The notes: a model not told the origin generated them from the sequence alone. A stretch of DNA of 64,000 nucleotides from Microbacterium flavum (GCF_018717645.1 NZ_JAFLHG010000003.1:226174-290173); one strand, 5' to 3'. Positions 16,134 to 25,133 are shown, numbered from the stretch's first letter. Numbers and translations: made by a program.

Positions 16134-16972
16134 CGGTCCGTTTCGGGGGAGGAGGTCAGCAGAGTGAGGAAGTCGTCGTGCAGGCGCCCGTTCGTCGCGA
16201 GCGAGGAGCGGGAGGAGATGCTCTCGACGCCGTCGATGTCGGTGAAGCGGCCACCGGCCTCGAGGATGATGGGGACGAGCGCTGCGATGTCGTACTCCTT
16301 CACGCCGAACTCGGCGACGAACTCGAGCCGCCCTTCGGCGAGCAGCATGTACGGCCAGGTGTCGCCGTAGCCGCGGTCGCGCCAGACGGAGCGGCTGAGC
16401 CGCAGGAGGTCGCCGGACCGGCCGACCTCATCCCACTGCGCGATCGACTGGAAACTCACGCTCGCCTCCGAGATCGCATCGACCGCGGAGACGCCGAGGC
16501 GTCGGACGGTGCCGTCCGGCGTGTTCGTCCAGGCGCCCTGGCCGGACGCCGCCCACCAGCGCCGTCCGAGCGCGGGCTGGCTCGCCACGCCGACGCGCGG
16601 CACTCCGTCGATCGCGAGGGCGATGAGGGTCGTCCACATCGGGATGCCCTTGAGGTAGTTCGCGGTGCCGTCGATGGGGTCGATGATCCACTGGCGGTGC
16701 GTTTCGCCCGAGGTGCCGTACTCCTCGCCGAGGATGCCGTCCGCGGGCCGCTCGGCGTCGAGGATGCCGCGGAGTGCGCGCTCGGTCGCAAGGTCCGCTT
16801 CGGTGACGTGGGAGGAATCGGCTTTCAGCTGCACCTCGAGATCGGCCGCGTCGAAGCGCGCCATCGCGACGGCATCCGCGGCATCCGCAAGTCGCAAAGC
16901 GAGCGCGAGGTCGCCCCGCAGGTCGCCGTCGAAGGGCGAAGTCCAGGAGGGCGTGGTGGCGGGGGAGGTCAC
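16130..16972 (-). CDS. hisN: Inositol-monophosphatase family phosphatase, probable HisN
   Basis: Mg-dependent phosphatase of the IMPase superfamily; in actinobacteria this clade includes histidinol-phosphatase HisN of histidine biosynthesis. In 280 residues it shows ILGEEYG (metal-binding Glu, about residue 80), IIDPIDGTANYLKGIPMW (the D-x-I-D-G-T signature near 95-110) and GVKEYDIAALVPIILEAGG near the end. GTG at 16972 gives an N-terminus that begins the first helix; an in-frame ATG at 17020 is possible. No his gene lies beside it, so HisN rather than another IMPase is a moderate-confidence call. Confidence 0.82.
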   Translation of the reverse strand: MTSPATTPSWTSPFDGDLRGDLALALRLADAADAVAMARFDAADLEVQLKADSSHVTEADLATERALRGILDAERPADGILGEEYGTSGETHRQWIIDPIDGTANYLKGIPMWTTLIALAIDGVPRVGVASQPALGRRWWAASGQGAWTNTPDGTVRRLGVSAVDAISEASVSFQSIAQWDEVGRSGDLLRLSRSVWRDRGYGDTWPYMLLAEGRLEFVAEFGVKEYDIAALVPIILEAGGRFTDIDGVESISSRSSLATNGRLHDDFLTLLTSSPETDR

Positions 16973-17085
16973 CTGTCCAGGATACGTGCCGCCGTATGCT
17001 CGATTCGCGATGGCGCGCATCGGATGGTAACGTTGACCCTCGGTTCGCCCCTCCGGTTTCCACCGGGATGCGGCGGCCACGGTAC

Positions 17086-17161
17086 GCACCTCTAGCTCAA
17101 TCGGCAGAGCAATTGACTCTTAATCAATGGGTTCAGGGTTCAAGTCCCTGGGGGTGCACCA
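17086..17161 (+). tRNA. tRNA-Lys (anticodon CTT)
   Basis: 76 nt including an encoded CCA. Acceptor GCACCTC pairs with GGGGTGC; D arm AGCTCAATCGGCAGAGC; anticodon stem ATTGA/TCAAT with loop CTCTTAA gives CTT; T arm has GGTTCAAGTCC. Confidence 0.97.
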
Positions 17162-17168
17162 CAACGAA

Positions 17169-17213
17169 GAACGACCCCCGATCCCGTGGAGACATCCGGA
17201 TCGGGGGTCGTTC
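17169..17213. terminator. Terminator after tRNA-Lys
   Basis: Sixteen-base arms GAACGACCCCCGATCC and GGATCGGGGGTCGTTC around a 13-nt loop, followed by TCTTCTC. It separates tRNA-Lys from the convergent DUF1254 gene and can serve both strands. Confidence 0.85.
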
Positions 17214-17261
17214 TCTTCTCGGAGAGTCGCGGCGTGCCCGGGTCGGGCTCTCACATGGCGG

Positions 17262-18575
17262 TCACTCGGTCTTGCGGAGTGGGGGCACTTCGTAGGCGCG
17301 GGAGAGGACAGCGGGGTCGGGCTCGTACATGCGCAGGACGGGGCGGAACTGACCGTTCGGTGCGGGCAGCCAATTCGCACGCGCGGTCGTCGCGGAGGGT
17401 TCGGTGTGGCTGATCGTGATGATCAGGGATCCGTCGTCTTCGTAGACGAGGTCGGGCGTGCGATCGCCGATGGAGTACCGGTCGATGGGGTTCTCGACGA
17501 GGTAGTAGTCCGGTACGTCGTACATGGTCAGCGACCAGAACGCATTCACGGGGGGCGTCGGGGCGAGGTGCAGCGTGTAGACGTTCTCTCCGGAGAGGGT
17601 GTCGCCGTCGGCGTCGACGTAGGTGGCGATGTAGGCCGCTTCGAACGCCTGATTCCCCCAGAGGCCGCCGAGTGCGGCGCCCGCTCGCTGGACGATGCGG
17701 CGCTGCGGATCATCGATGGTGAAGTCCGGATCATCGAGAGATCCGACCTCGAAGTAGTCGAGGTTGTAGTCGAAGGAGTGATACGTCAGATTCCACCCGC
17801 CGACGATCGCGTTGCCACCACCCGAGGCGAGGATCGCCTCGAGCGCCGCCTTGCCCTTTTCGAAGCCGGCGTGCAGGCTCGGGCTGTCGAGGGGGTCGGA
17901 ACCGGTCAGGCCGAGGGTCGCGAAGCTCTCCTGCAGGCCACGGTCGCGAGGCGCGGGCGGGAACGCCTGGCTCCACGTCCGATACTTGCTCCAGAATTCC
18001 GCGGCGGCATCCGCCTCCGAGGCGGGCTCGTCGAGCCCGACCGGCGAGCGCGCGGGATCGAGGGGGGTCAGCGTCGTGGCATCCTGCAGGGCGTGGACGT
18101 TCTCGAGAGGTTCGCCGCTGTCGACCGCCCACCGGCCGACGATCGAGGCGATCCGCGTGGGGACGCGCACGACAGTCGCGCCGGTCGGAGCGTGGCCCGC
18201 CCAGTCGTGGGGAACGAGAAGGAACGTTCCCTCGCGTGTTCCGGTGGCGCGGTGGCCGATGTACGCGAAGTTGTTCGTCCACGCGTCGACGAACTGCAGG
18301 ACGTAGTAGCGCCCGGCGGTATCGGGCACCTCGAGCAGGATCGGTCCGACGCTGAGATCGAGCTGCGCCATCGAGTACACGGTGTCGTTGTTGATGGTCA
18401 CGAACCGGTCCGCGGGACCTGCCAACGATCGCGCGTGGCTGAACGAGTTCCACGGTGCCGCGGGATTCTTCCCGATTCCGGTGTGGACGTACCGACTGAC
18501 CTGTTCGAGGTTGAACACGAGCGGGAAGCCGTAGAAGTATGCCTGGGCGGCGAGATCGTCGAGCGGGTCGGTCAT
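17262..18575 (-). CDS. DUF1254/DUF1214 domain protein
   Basis: 437-residue protein of the DUF1254-DUF1214 family, of unknown biochemical role. The N-terminal half (AQAYFYGFPLVFNLEQVSRY, then DTVYSMAQLDLSVGPILLEVPD) is DUF1254; the C-terminal part (NAFWSLTMYDVPDYYLVENPIDRYSIGDRTP, DGSLIITISH) is DUF1214. Many relatives carry a signal peptide; this one has none. It is divergent from a second gene of the same family, 96 bp between starts. The start at ATG 18575 is preferred over GTG 18593 because it starts the conserved domain. Confidence 0.85.
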   Translation of the reverse strand: MTDPLDDLAAQAYFYGFPLVFNLEQVSRYVHTGIGKNPAAPWNSFSHARSLAGPADRFVTINNDTVYSMAQLDLSVGPILLEVPDTAGRYYVLQFVDAWTNNFAYIGHRATGTREGTFLLVPHDWAGHAPTGATVVRVPTRIASIVGRWAVDSGEPLENVHALQDATTLTPLDPARSPVGLDEPASEADAAAEFWSKYRTWSQAFPPAPRDRGLQESFATLGLTGSDPLDSPSLHAGFEKGKAALEAILASGGGNAIVGGWNLTYHSFDYNLDYFEVGSLDDPDFTIDDPQRRIVQRAGAALGGLWGNQAFEAAYIATYVDADGDTLSGENVYTLHLAPTPPVNAFWSLTMYDVPDYYLVENPIDRYSIGDRTPDLVYEDDGSLIITISHTEPSATTARANWLPAPNGQFRPVLRMYEPDPAVLSRAYEVPPLRKTE

Positions 18576-18671
18576 CCTCCCAGTGTGGACCACGTCGGCC
18601 GATGGCTATCGTAGGTACACGGATTCGGTGGTCGCGGCGAGCGGGCCCGGCAGATCGACGGGAAGGTTCTT

Positions 18672-19610
18672 ATGACGACGACGGTGACGATCGATAACTT
18701 CGCCCGTGCGGAGAGCGATGCGATGGTCCTGGGTATGCTGCCGACGATCGGTGGGCTCGGTGTGTTCTTCCACAATCGCGTTCTCGAACCGCTGTCGCGC
18801 CAGCCGATCATTCGTCAGAACCGGGACACTCTGTACTCCGCGGCGATCGTCGACCTGCGCGGCGGCGCACGGCTCACGATTCCCGACGTCGGTGACCGCT
18901 ACGTGTCGGTGATGGTGGTCAACCAGGACCACTACGTCAACCGTGTGTTCCATTCGGCAGGCACCTACGATCTGACCGTCGAGGAGTTCGACACCGACTA
19001 CGTCGTCGTCGCTGCGCGGATCCTGTTCGATCCGAACGATCCCGCCGATCTGCAGCGAGTCCACGAGCTGCAGGACGGTCTGCTGCTCGAAACCGGAGAG
19101 CAGCGGGACTTCTCGCCGGAGCCCTTCGATCCGGAATCGCAGAGGGCGATCCGCACAGCGCTCTTGACGCTGGGAAGCACCATGGGTGGTCTGACGAAGT
19201 GCTTCGGGCGCGCGGACGAAGTCGACCCCGTCCGCCACCTCGTGGGAACGGCACTCGGCTGGGGCGGACTGCCCGACGCGGAGGCCTCCTACATCACGAT
19301 CGAGCCCGGCCTCCCGAGGGGTCGATACACCATGACGTTCGACGACGTACCCGCGGACGCATTCTGGTCACTCAGCGTCTACAACGCGGCCGGCTACTTC
19401 GAACCCGGGCCCGAAGAACTCACCAACGTGAACTCCGTCTTCGCGCTCAAGAACCCCGACGGCACCACCACCGTGCACCTCGGCGATTGGGACTCGTCCA
19501 CACCCAATCGTGTCGACCTTCCCGAAGGGTGGAACTTCATGATCCGCCTGTACCGCCCGAGGCTCGACGAGCTGGCGACATGGGAAGTCCCCATCGTCCA
19601 CGCCGGGTGA
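18672..19610 (+). CDS. DUF1254/DUF1214 domain protein, short paralogue
   Basis: 312 residues. Shares with its divergent neighbour the DUF1254 motif QNRDTLYSAAIVDLRGGARLTIPD and the DUF1214 motif ADAFWSLSVYNAAGYFEP, plus NVNSVFALKNPDGTTTVHLG, but lacks the N-terminal 60 or so residues of the DUF1254 part and has shorter central loops. No signal peptide. Function unknown; the paired arrangement suggests a common small-molecule or stress role but nothing in the sequence proves it. A strong hairpin lies 32 bp after the stop. Confidence 0.83.
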   Translation: MTTTVTIDNFARAESDAMVLGMLPTIGGLGVFFHNRVLEPLSRQPIIRQNRDTLYSAAIVDLRGGARLTIPDVGDRYVSVMVVNQDHYVNRVFHSAGTYDLTVEEFDTDYVVVAARILFDPNDPADLQRVHELQDGLLLETGEQRDFSPEPFDPESQRAIRTALLTLGSTMGGLTKCFGRADEVDPVRHLVGTALGWGGLPDAEASYITIEPGLPRGRYTMTFDDVPADAFWSLSVYNAAGYFEPGPEELTNVNSVFALKNPDGTTTVHLGDWDSSTPNRVDLPEGWNFMIRLYRPRLDELATWEVPIVHAG

Positions 19611-19641
19611 GGTGTCGCCGCTGACTTGAAGCGGAAAGAGG

Positions 19642-19684
19642 CACCAGAATCGGATGCCACGGGCCGTGGCATCCGATTCTGGTG
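19642..19684. terminator. Long perfect hairpin between convergent genes
   Basis: Two 21-base arms, starting CACCAGAATCGGATGCC and mirrored around a single G at 19663. It separates the DUF1254 paralogue from the convergent MFS gene. No long T-run, but strength and position argue for a bidirectional terminator. Confidence 0.75.
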
Positions 19685-19707
19685 GCGTTCTGCGGATACT
19701 GCGCGGA

Positions 19708-20934
19708 TCAGGCGGCGTCGCCGATGAGGATCGCGGCGGCTTCCTCGGGGGCGTCCGCTTCGTGGGCGTCGATCCGCGCGAGCGCGGGACGACCGAAGAG
19801 GATCACCGCGGCGGAGATCACGACGGATGCGGCGGCGAAGTAGAACGGCACCGACGCGCCGGCCGCGTGCCAGAGAGCCGCGGCGATCGGGGGAGCGGCA
19901 GCCCCGCCCAGGAACCGCACCGCGGAATACGCCGATGACGCCACCGAGCGCGGGAGATCGGTGGCCTCCATCACCGATTCCGTGAGGATCGTGTTCATGA
20001 GCCCGAGGAACAGTCCGCCGACGATGATGCAGGTCACGAGGGCGGCCGGGGTGGCGACCACGAGCCCCGCGACGACGAGGTCGAGTGCGAGCAGCGGCAG
20101 GACGATCAGCATCGCGGTGCTCCGCGAGAGACTCCGCAGGAGCAGCGGGGCGACCCAGACGCTCGTGACGGCCAGGGCGACCCCCCAGCCGAAGAACGTC
20201 AGGCCGATGCCCATCGCGCCGAAGCCGAGGGGGAACGGGGAGAACGCCAGCAGCACGAAGAAGCCGATGTTGTAGAAGAGCGCGGCGATCGCGAGCACGG
20301 CCAGAGCCGGCCGGCCGAGCGCCTTGAAGGGGGCCGACAGGGCGACCGGTGTGCGCTGCTCTCCCGAAGAGCGGACGAGTACGAGCACGGCGACGAACCC
20401 GATCGCCATCAGCGCGACGACGCCGAAGAACGGTCCGCGCCAGCTGATCTCGCCCAGGATGCCGCCCAGAAGCGGGCCGATCGCGATGCCGAGCCCGAGG
20501 GCGGCCTCGTAGAGGATGATCGCGGCGGAGGACCCGCCCGATGCCGCGCCCACGATCGTCGCGAGGGCGGTCGAGATGAACAGGGCGTTGCCGAGCCCCC
20601 ACCCGGCGCGGAAGCCGATGACGGCGTCGACGCTGCCCGAGAGGGCGCACAGCAGCGCGAAGACGACGATGAGACCGAGACCGATGAGGAGCGTCGCCTT
20701 CGTGCCGATGCGCGAGGAGATCCAGCTCGTGAAGAGCATCGCGAGGCCGGTCACGACGAGGTAGCTCGTGAACAGCAGCTCCGTCTCGACGGGGCTGGCC
20801 TGCAGCGACTCGGCGATCGCGGGGAGGATCGGGTCGACCAGGCCGATGCCCATGAACGCGATGACGCAGGCGAACGCGACCGCCCACACCTGCGCGGGCT
20901 GGCGCCACACGCTGACCTTCGCCGCGGCGCTCAT
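19708..20934 (-). CDS. MFS transporter under MarR control
   Basis: 408-residue major facilitator permease with about twelve hydrophobic segments. The 2-3 loop SWISSRIGTKATLLIG and ILYEAALGLGIAIGPLLGG (motif C, typical of drug:H+ antiporters) point to an exporter. The ATG at 20934 overlaps the stop of the upstream marR-type gene by 4 nt, so the two are co-transcribed and the transporter is likely derepressed by a ligand of the regulator. Substrate cannot be predicted. Confidence 0.88.
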   Translation of the reverse strand: MSAAAKVSVWRQPAQVWAVAFACVIAFMGIGLVDPILPAIAESLQASPVETELLFTSYLVVTGLAMLFTSWISSRIGTKATLLIGLGLIVVFALLCALSGSVDAVIGFRAGWGLGNALFISTALATIVGAASGGSSAAIILYEAALGLGIAIGPLLGGILGEISWRGPFFGVVALMAIGFVAVLVLVRSSGEQRTPVALSAPFKALGRPALAVLAIAALFYNIGFFVLLAFSPFPLGFGAMGIGLTFFGWGVALAVTSVWVAPLLLRSLSRSTAMLIVLPLLALDLVVAGLVVATPAALVTCIIVGGLFLGLMNTILTESVMEATDLPRSVASSAYSAVRFLGGAAAPPIAAALWHAAGASVPFYFAAASVVISAAVILFGRPALARIDAHEADAPEEAAAILIGDAA

Positions 20935-21386
20935 CGGGCGTCCGCCAGGGCGGGAGCGACCGCGGGAGCGACGAGGCGCGTGCGTGCCTGAACGATGTCG
21001 GCGGCCCGGCGGATCGCGGTCCAGTCGTCGTCGTCGAGATCGGCGAAGCGCGGGGCGAGCGCGCGCCCGAGCACCTGCATCCACTCGTCGAGGGCGGCGA
21101 GGCCGGCCTCCGTGACGCTCACGACCGTCGCGCGGGAGTCGTGCGCGTCGACGCCGCGCTCGAGGAGCCCCTCGCTCGTCATCTGCGCGACGAGCCGTGT
21201 CATCCCCGGCTGTGTCACGCGGCTGAGCGCCGCGAGGTCGCCGATCCGCTGCGGTCCGTACTCGCGGAGCAGGGAGATCGTGCGCCACTGCGCCGCGGGG
21301 GCTTCGGTCCGGGTCTCGAGCGACGCGATGCGCGTCAGAGCGTGCGCACCCGTCACGAGCCGGAGGATGTCTTCGTCGTGTTGCAT
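20931..21386 (-). CDS. MarR family transcriptional regulator
   Basis: 151-residue winged-helix repressor. The recognition part is GDLAALSRVTQPGMTRLVAQMTS (residues about 55-77), followed by the wing with DAHDSRATVVSVTEAGLAALD. Start ATG at 21386 is 6 nt from a TATACT box and lies within the left arm of a perfect inverted repeat, so this leaderless gene is almost surely autoregulated. Its downstream partner is the MFS exporter-like gene. It is divergent from the Liv importer operon. Confidence 0.92.
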   Translation of the reverse strand: MQHDEDILRLVTGAHALTRIASLETRTEAPAAQWRTISLLREYGPQRIGDLAALSRVTQPGMTRLVAQMTSEGLLERGVDAHDSRATVVSVTEAGLAALDEWMQVLGRALAPRFADLDDDDWTAIRRAADIVQARTRLVAPAVAPALADAR

Positions 21387-21415
21387 ACCCCAAGTATATA
21401 CCCACGGTATGCAAC
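21380..21415. promoter_or_regulatory. MarR operator with embedded promoter
   Basis: GTTGCATACC (21380-21389) and GGTATGCAAC (21406-21415) form a perfect 10-bp inverted repeat 16 bp apart. The minus-strand -10 box TATACT (complement of 21393-21398) lies between the arms and the marR ATG is inside the left arm, so a bound repressor would block its own transcription. Confidence 0.75.
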
Positions 21416-21495
21416 GCAGACGGGTTATCCGATCGTGACCTGCGAGGGACCGCGTCGCATTTGACACGATCGGCAAACCTGAACAGACTCTCAGT

Positions 21496-21508
21496 ATCTG
21501 AATCAGAT
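21496..21508. promoter_or_regulatory. Palindrome upstream of Liv operon
   Basis: ATCTGA-a-TCAGAT, a perfect 6-1-6 palindrome 36 bp before the binding-protein ATG; a candidate operator for the TetR protein encoded in the same operon (27806). Confidence 0.4.
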
Positions 21509-21543
21509 TTCAGGTCCTCCTTCCAATGGTGAAAGGCACGCAC

Positions 21544-22761
21544 ATGCGGGTTACGAAGAAGTCGCTCCCGAAGACAGCACTCGTCGGCGCCGTGGTGGCC
21601 ACGGCCGCCCTCGCCCTGGCGGCCTGCGCGCCGCAGGCATCCACCGCCGATCCCTCCGACTCCGCCGCCGCGGGCCCCGCGGAGATCACGGTCGGCGTCA
21701 TCACGAGTGAGACCGGCCCCCTCGCGAGCTACGGCAAGCAGTACCTCGACGGCTTCAAGGCCGGCCTTGAGTGGGCCACGGACGGCTCCGACGAGGTCAA
21801 CGGCACGAAGATCACGATCGACTACCGCGACGACGCCGGCGACCCAGACACGGCCGTGGGTGCCGCGAAGGACCTCATCGGCTCGGGCGTGAACATCCTC
21901 GCCGGCAGCGCGTCCTCGGGCGTCGCGGCCGCCGTGGCCGAGCAGGCCGGGCAGAACAAGGTCCTCTTCATCTCCGGCCCCGCCGCCGCCGACGCCATCA
22001 CCGGCATCAACGGCTACACGTTCCGCTCCGGTCGCCAGTCGGCGCAGGACGTCGCGACCGCAGGAACCTTCCTCGGCGACATCAAGGGCAAGAAGATCAC
22101 GGTCCTCGCTCAGAACAACGCGTTCGGCCAGGGCAACGAGGCCGCCGTCAAGGCGATCCTCGGTGGCAAGGGTGCGACCGTGGACAGCGTGCTCGTCGCG
22201 GAGGACGTGACCGAGTTCACCCCGTTCGCGCAGCAGGTGCTCGCCGGCAGCCCCGATCTCGTGTTCGTCGCGTGGGCCGGCGCCACCTCCGGCGCGATGT
22301 GGCAGGCCATGAGCCAGCAGGGCGTTCTGGATGCCGTCCCCGTCGTCACCGGTCTCGGCGACTCGGCGACGTTCGGCGCCTACGGCGAGGCTTCGGAGAA
22401 GATCAGCTTCCTGAACCACTACTTCGCGGGCGCACCCGACAACGAGGTCAACGACAAGATGGTCGCAGCGGTCGAGCAGGCCGGCGGCACCCCCGACCTG
22501 TTCACCCCCGACGGCTTCAACGCGGCCATCATGATCGTCCAGGCGATCAAGGAGGGCAAGGGCGACGTCGACGCGATGGTCAGCGCTCTCAAGGGCTACT
22601 CGTTCGAAGGCCCCAAGGGCGACCTCACGGTGCGCGCCAGCGACCACGCGCTGATCCAGGACATGTACCAGGTGAAGCTCGTCGCCTCCGGTTCCGGCTT
22701 CGCGCCCGAGCTCGTCAAGACCGTCCCGGCCGACGAGGTCGCCCCGGCGGAGAAGCAGTAA
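21544..22761 (+). CDS. ABC transporter substrate-binding lipoprotein (Liv type)
   Basis: 405-residue type I periplasmic-binding-fold protein, the receptor of a branched-chain-amino-acid-like ABC importer. Signal peptide to about residue 30 with lipobox LAAC; mature domain begins ITVGVITSETGPLASYGKQ, the typical Peripla_BP_6 start, and has LIGSGVNILAGSASSGVAAAV and RSGRQSAQDVATAGTFL. Start ATG 21544 is preferred for the GAAAGG site 12 nt upstream. First gene of a long operon with catabolic genes, so the ligand may be an organic acid rather than leucine. Divergent from marR. Confidence 0.9.
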   Translation: MRVTKKSLPKTALVGAVVATAALALAACAPQASTADPSDSAAAGPAEITVGVITSETGPLASYGKQYLDGFKAGLEWATDGSDEVNGTKITIDYRDDAGDPDTAVGAAKDLIGSGVNILAGSASSGVAAAVAEQAGQNKVLFISGPAAADAITGINGYTFRSGRQSAQDVATAGTFLGDIKGKKITVLAQNNAFGQGNEAAVKAILGGKGATVDSVLVAEDVTEFTPFAQQVLAGSPDLVFVAWAGATSGAMWQAMSQQGVLDAVPVVTGLGDSATFGAYGEASEKISFLNHYFAGAPDNEVNDKMVAAVEQAGGTPDLFTPDGFNAAIMIVQAIKEGKGDVDAMVSALKGYSFEGPKGDLTVRASDHALIQDMYQVKLVASGSGFAPELVKTVPADEVAPAEKQ

Positions 22762-22765
22762 CACG

Positions 22766-23542
22766 ATGAGCGCTCCTGTCCCGTCCGCGCTGCAGATCTC
22801 GGGCCTCGGCCTGCAGATCGGCGGTGCGACCATCCTGAAAGACGTCGACCTCGACATCGCGCCCGGCAGCCTCGTCGGCGTGATCGGTCCCAACGGCGCC
22901 GGCAAGACCACGTTGTTCAACGTGATCTCCGGAGTCTCGCGGCCCACATCGGGGACGATCCTGATGAACGGTGAGGACATCACCCGCTCGTCTGTGCCCC
23001 AGCGGGCGCGGGCGGGACTGGGGCGCACCTTCCAGACCTCGAGCCTCTTCCCGCGCCTGAGCGTGCTGGAGAACGTGCGGATCGCAGCGCAGGTCTCCCG
23101 GGGCGGCAACTACTCGCTCCTGCGCTTCCCGAAGCGGTCGGATGCCGCGACCGAGCACGCACTGGCGCAGCTCGTCAAGGTCGGGCTCACCCACAAGCTC
23201 GACACCGCCGCCGGCGACATCTCGCACGGCGACAAGCGCAAGCTCGAGATCGCGGTGCTGCTCGCGACCCAGGCATCCATCGTCCTCCTCGATGAGCCCA
23301 TGGCGGGCGTCGCCTCGGGGGATGTGGCGGGTCTCGTCGAGAACATCCGCGACCTGCAGCGCGAGACCGGCTGCACCGTCCTCATGGTCGAGCACCACAT
23401 CGACGTCCTCATGGGCCTCGTCGACAAGGTCGCCGTCATGTACTCGGGGTCGATCATCGCGTACGACCGTCCTCAGCAGATCATGGCCGACCCGCTCGTG
23501 CAGAGCGCCTACCTCGGCCGCACGGAAGGAAGCGCCGCATGA
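22766..23542 (+). CDS. livG: ABC transporter ATP-binding protein LivG-like
   Basis: 258-residue ATPase of the Liv-type importer. Walker A GPNGAGKTT near residue 43, Q-loop RTFQTSSLFPRLSV, and Walker B ASIVLLDEPMAGV near residue 172. The signature region reads ISHGDKRKLEIA, with HGDKR replacing the standard LSGGQ, a known LivG-type variation. Only 4 bases separate it from the binding-protein gene; its stop overlaps livF by 4 nt. Confidence 0.92.
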   Translation: MSAPVPSALQISGLGLQIGGATILKDVDLDIAPGSLVGVIGPNGAGKTTLFNVISGVSRPTSGTILMNGEDITRSSVPQRARAGLGRTFQTSSLFPRLSVLENVRIAAQVSRGGNYSLLRFPKRSDAATEHALAQLVKVGLTHKLDTAAGDISHGDKRKLEIAVLLATQASIVLLDEPMAGVASGDVAGLVENIRDLQRETGCTVLMVEHHIDVLMGLVDKVAVMYSGSIIAYDRPQQIMADPLVQSAYLGRTEGSAA

Positions 23543-24261
23543 GCGTCACCACTGCGCCGCCCATCCTCACCGTCCGGAACCTCTCCGCCTCCATCGCGGG
23601 ACAGCAGGTCGTCGAGTCGGTGTCGTTCGAGGTGCCCGCCACCGGCATCACCGCCGTCCTCGGCCGCAACGGCGTCGGCAAGACCTCGACGATCCGCGCG
23701 ATCCTCGGCCTCATCCACCGTCGCGGCGAGGTGACCCTCGCGGGTGAGCGGATCGACGGACTGCCCACCCATCGGATCGTCCAGCGCGGGGTGGGCTACG
23801 TGCCGGAGGACCGTGAGGTCTTCGCCGGGCTCACGGTGGCGGAGAACCTCGCCCTCGCCGAGCGCGACAAGAATCCGCGCCGCGAGTTCGTCGCCGAGCT
23901 GTTCCCCGACCTCGTCGCGCGACGCGCCCAGGCGGCCGGGACCCTGTCGGGCGGTCAGCAGCAGATGGTCTCCGTGGCCCGCGCGCTCCTCAACGAGAAC
24001 CAGATCCTCCTGGTCGACGAACCCACGAAGGGCCTGGCCCCGAAGATCGTCGGCGAGGTCGCGGATGCGCTGGAAGAGGCATCCAAGATCGTCCCCATCC
24101 TCCTCGTCGAGCAGAACCTCGATGTCGTCCGGCGCCTCGCGCAGGGCGCCGTGGTGATCGCCGGGGGGCGGGTCGTGCACACGGGGTCCGCCCGCGAGAT
24201 CCTCGACGACGACTCCCTCACCACGCGCCTGCTCGGCGTCAGCGCGGAGGTCCACTCATGA
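23539..24261 (+). CDS. livF: ABC transporter ATP-binding protein LivF-like
   Basis: 240-residue second ATPase of the importer. Walker A GRNGVGKTS near residue 38, VGYVPEDREVFAGLTVAENL, signature LSGGQQQMVSVARAL near 136 and Walker B ILLVDEPTKGLAPK. GYVPEDR is the LivF-type Q-loop neighbourhood. Overlaps livG and livH by 4 nt each, consistent with a tightly coupled operon. Confidence 0.92.
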   Translation: MSVTTAPPILTVRNLSASIAGQQVVESVSFEVPATGITAVLGRNGVGKTSTIRAILGLIHRRGEVTLAGERIDGLPTHRIVQRGVGYVPEDREVFAGLTVAENLALAERDKNPRREFVAELFPDLVARRAQAAGTLSGGQQQMVSVARALLNENQILLVDEPTKGLAPKIVGEVADALEEASKIVPILLVEQNLDVVRRLAQGAVVIAGGRVVHTGSAREILDDDSLTTRLLGVSAEVHS

Positions 24262-25133
24262 GCAGCATCGTCCTCATCCTCCTCACGGGCGTCGGGCTCG
24301 GGGCCCTCTACTTCCTCGTCGCCTCCGGCCTGAGCCTCATCTACGGCCTGATGCACGTGCTCAATTTCGCGCACGGCGCGTTCCTCACTCTCAGCGCCTT
24401 CGTGGGCTGGCAGGTCGCGCAGGCGCTCGGCACCGCATCCTGGGGCTCCTTCCTCATCTCGGTGCTCGTCGGCGCGGCGGTGGGCGCGATCTTCGCGACG
24501 CTCACCGAGTTGATCCTCATCCGCCCCCTGTACGAACGGCACATCGAACAGGTCCTCGTCACGGTCGGCCTCTCCTTCGCGGCCGTCGCCCTCTTCGAGG
24601 GGATCTGGGGAACGGATGCCGTCAACATCGCCGGTCCGCCGTGGCTGAAGGGCACGACCGAGGTCCTCGGCGCGCGCATCCCGAACACGTACTGGGTGCT
24701 GATGATCGCGGCGACGCTCGTCCTCGTGGGTCTCGTGCTGTTCCTCAAGAAGACCCGGTACGGCATGATCATCCGCGCCGGCGTGGAGAACCGCTCGATG
24801 GTCACCGCCCTGGGCATCGATGTGCGCAAGAGCTTCACGCTCGTCTTCGCCATCGGGGGAGCGGCGGCCGGCATCGGCGGCGTCCTCGCGATGCACTACA
24901 CGACCTTCGTCTCCGCCCACCTCGGGGCGACCCTGCTCATCTTCGCGTTCATCGTGACGGTGATCGGCGGGCTCGGCTCGCTCACGGGGGCGGCCATCGC
25001 ATCGGTGATCGTCGCGGTGCTGCAGCAGTTCGCGAACGTCTACCTGAACGGCACGGGCGACTTCATCGTCGTCGTCCTGCTCGCCGTCGTCCTGCTGGTG
25101 CGCCCCACCGGCCTCATGGGGAGGAAAGCATGA
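24258..25133 (+). CDS. livH: ABC transporter permease LivH-like
   Basis: 291-residue inner-membrane permease with eight or so hydrophobic segments. It shows SGLSLIYGLMHVLNFAHGAFL, the diagnostic LivH start, the EAA-like loop TRYGMIIRAGVENRSMVTALGIDVRKSF, and GGLGSLTGAAIASVIVAVLQ. Forms the translocation pore with LivM. Confidence 0.92.
   Translation: MSSIVLILLTGVGLGALYFLVASGLSLIYGLMHVLNFAHGAFLTLSAFVGWQVAQALGTASWGSFLISVLVGAAVGAIFATLTELILIRPLYERHIEQVLVTVGLSFAAVALFEGIWGTDAVNIAGPPWLKGTTEVLGARIPNTYWVLMIAATLVLVGLVLFLKKTRYGMIIRAGVENRSMVTALGIDVRKSFTLVFAIGGAAAGIGGVLAMHYTTFVSAHLGATLLIFAFIVTVIGGLGSLTGAAIASVIVAVLQQFANVYLNGTGDFIVVVLLAVVLLVRPTGLMGRKA

Noticed and set aside
20935..23109. Upstream extension of the MFS reading frame on the minus strand to over 1100 codons
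   Set aside because: Only the part below 20934 resembles a protein (MFS). The rest runs antisense through marR, the Liv binding protein and livG.
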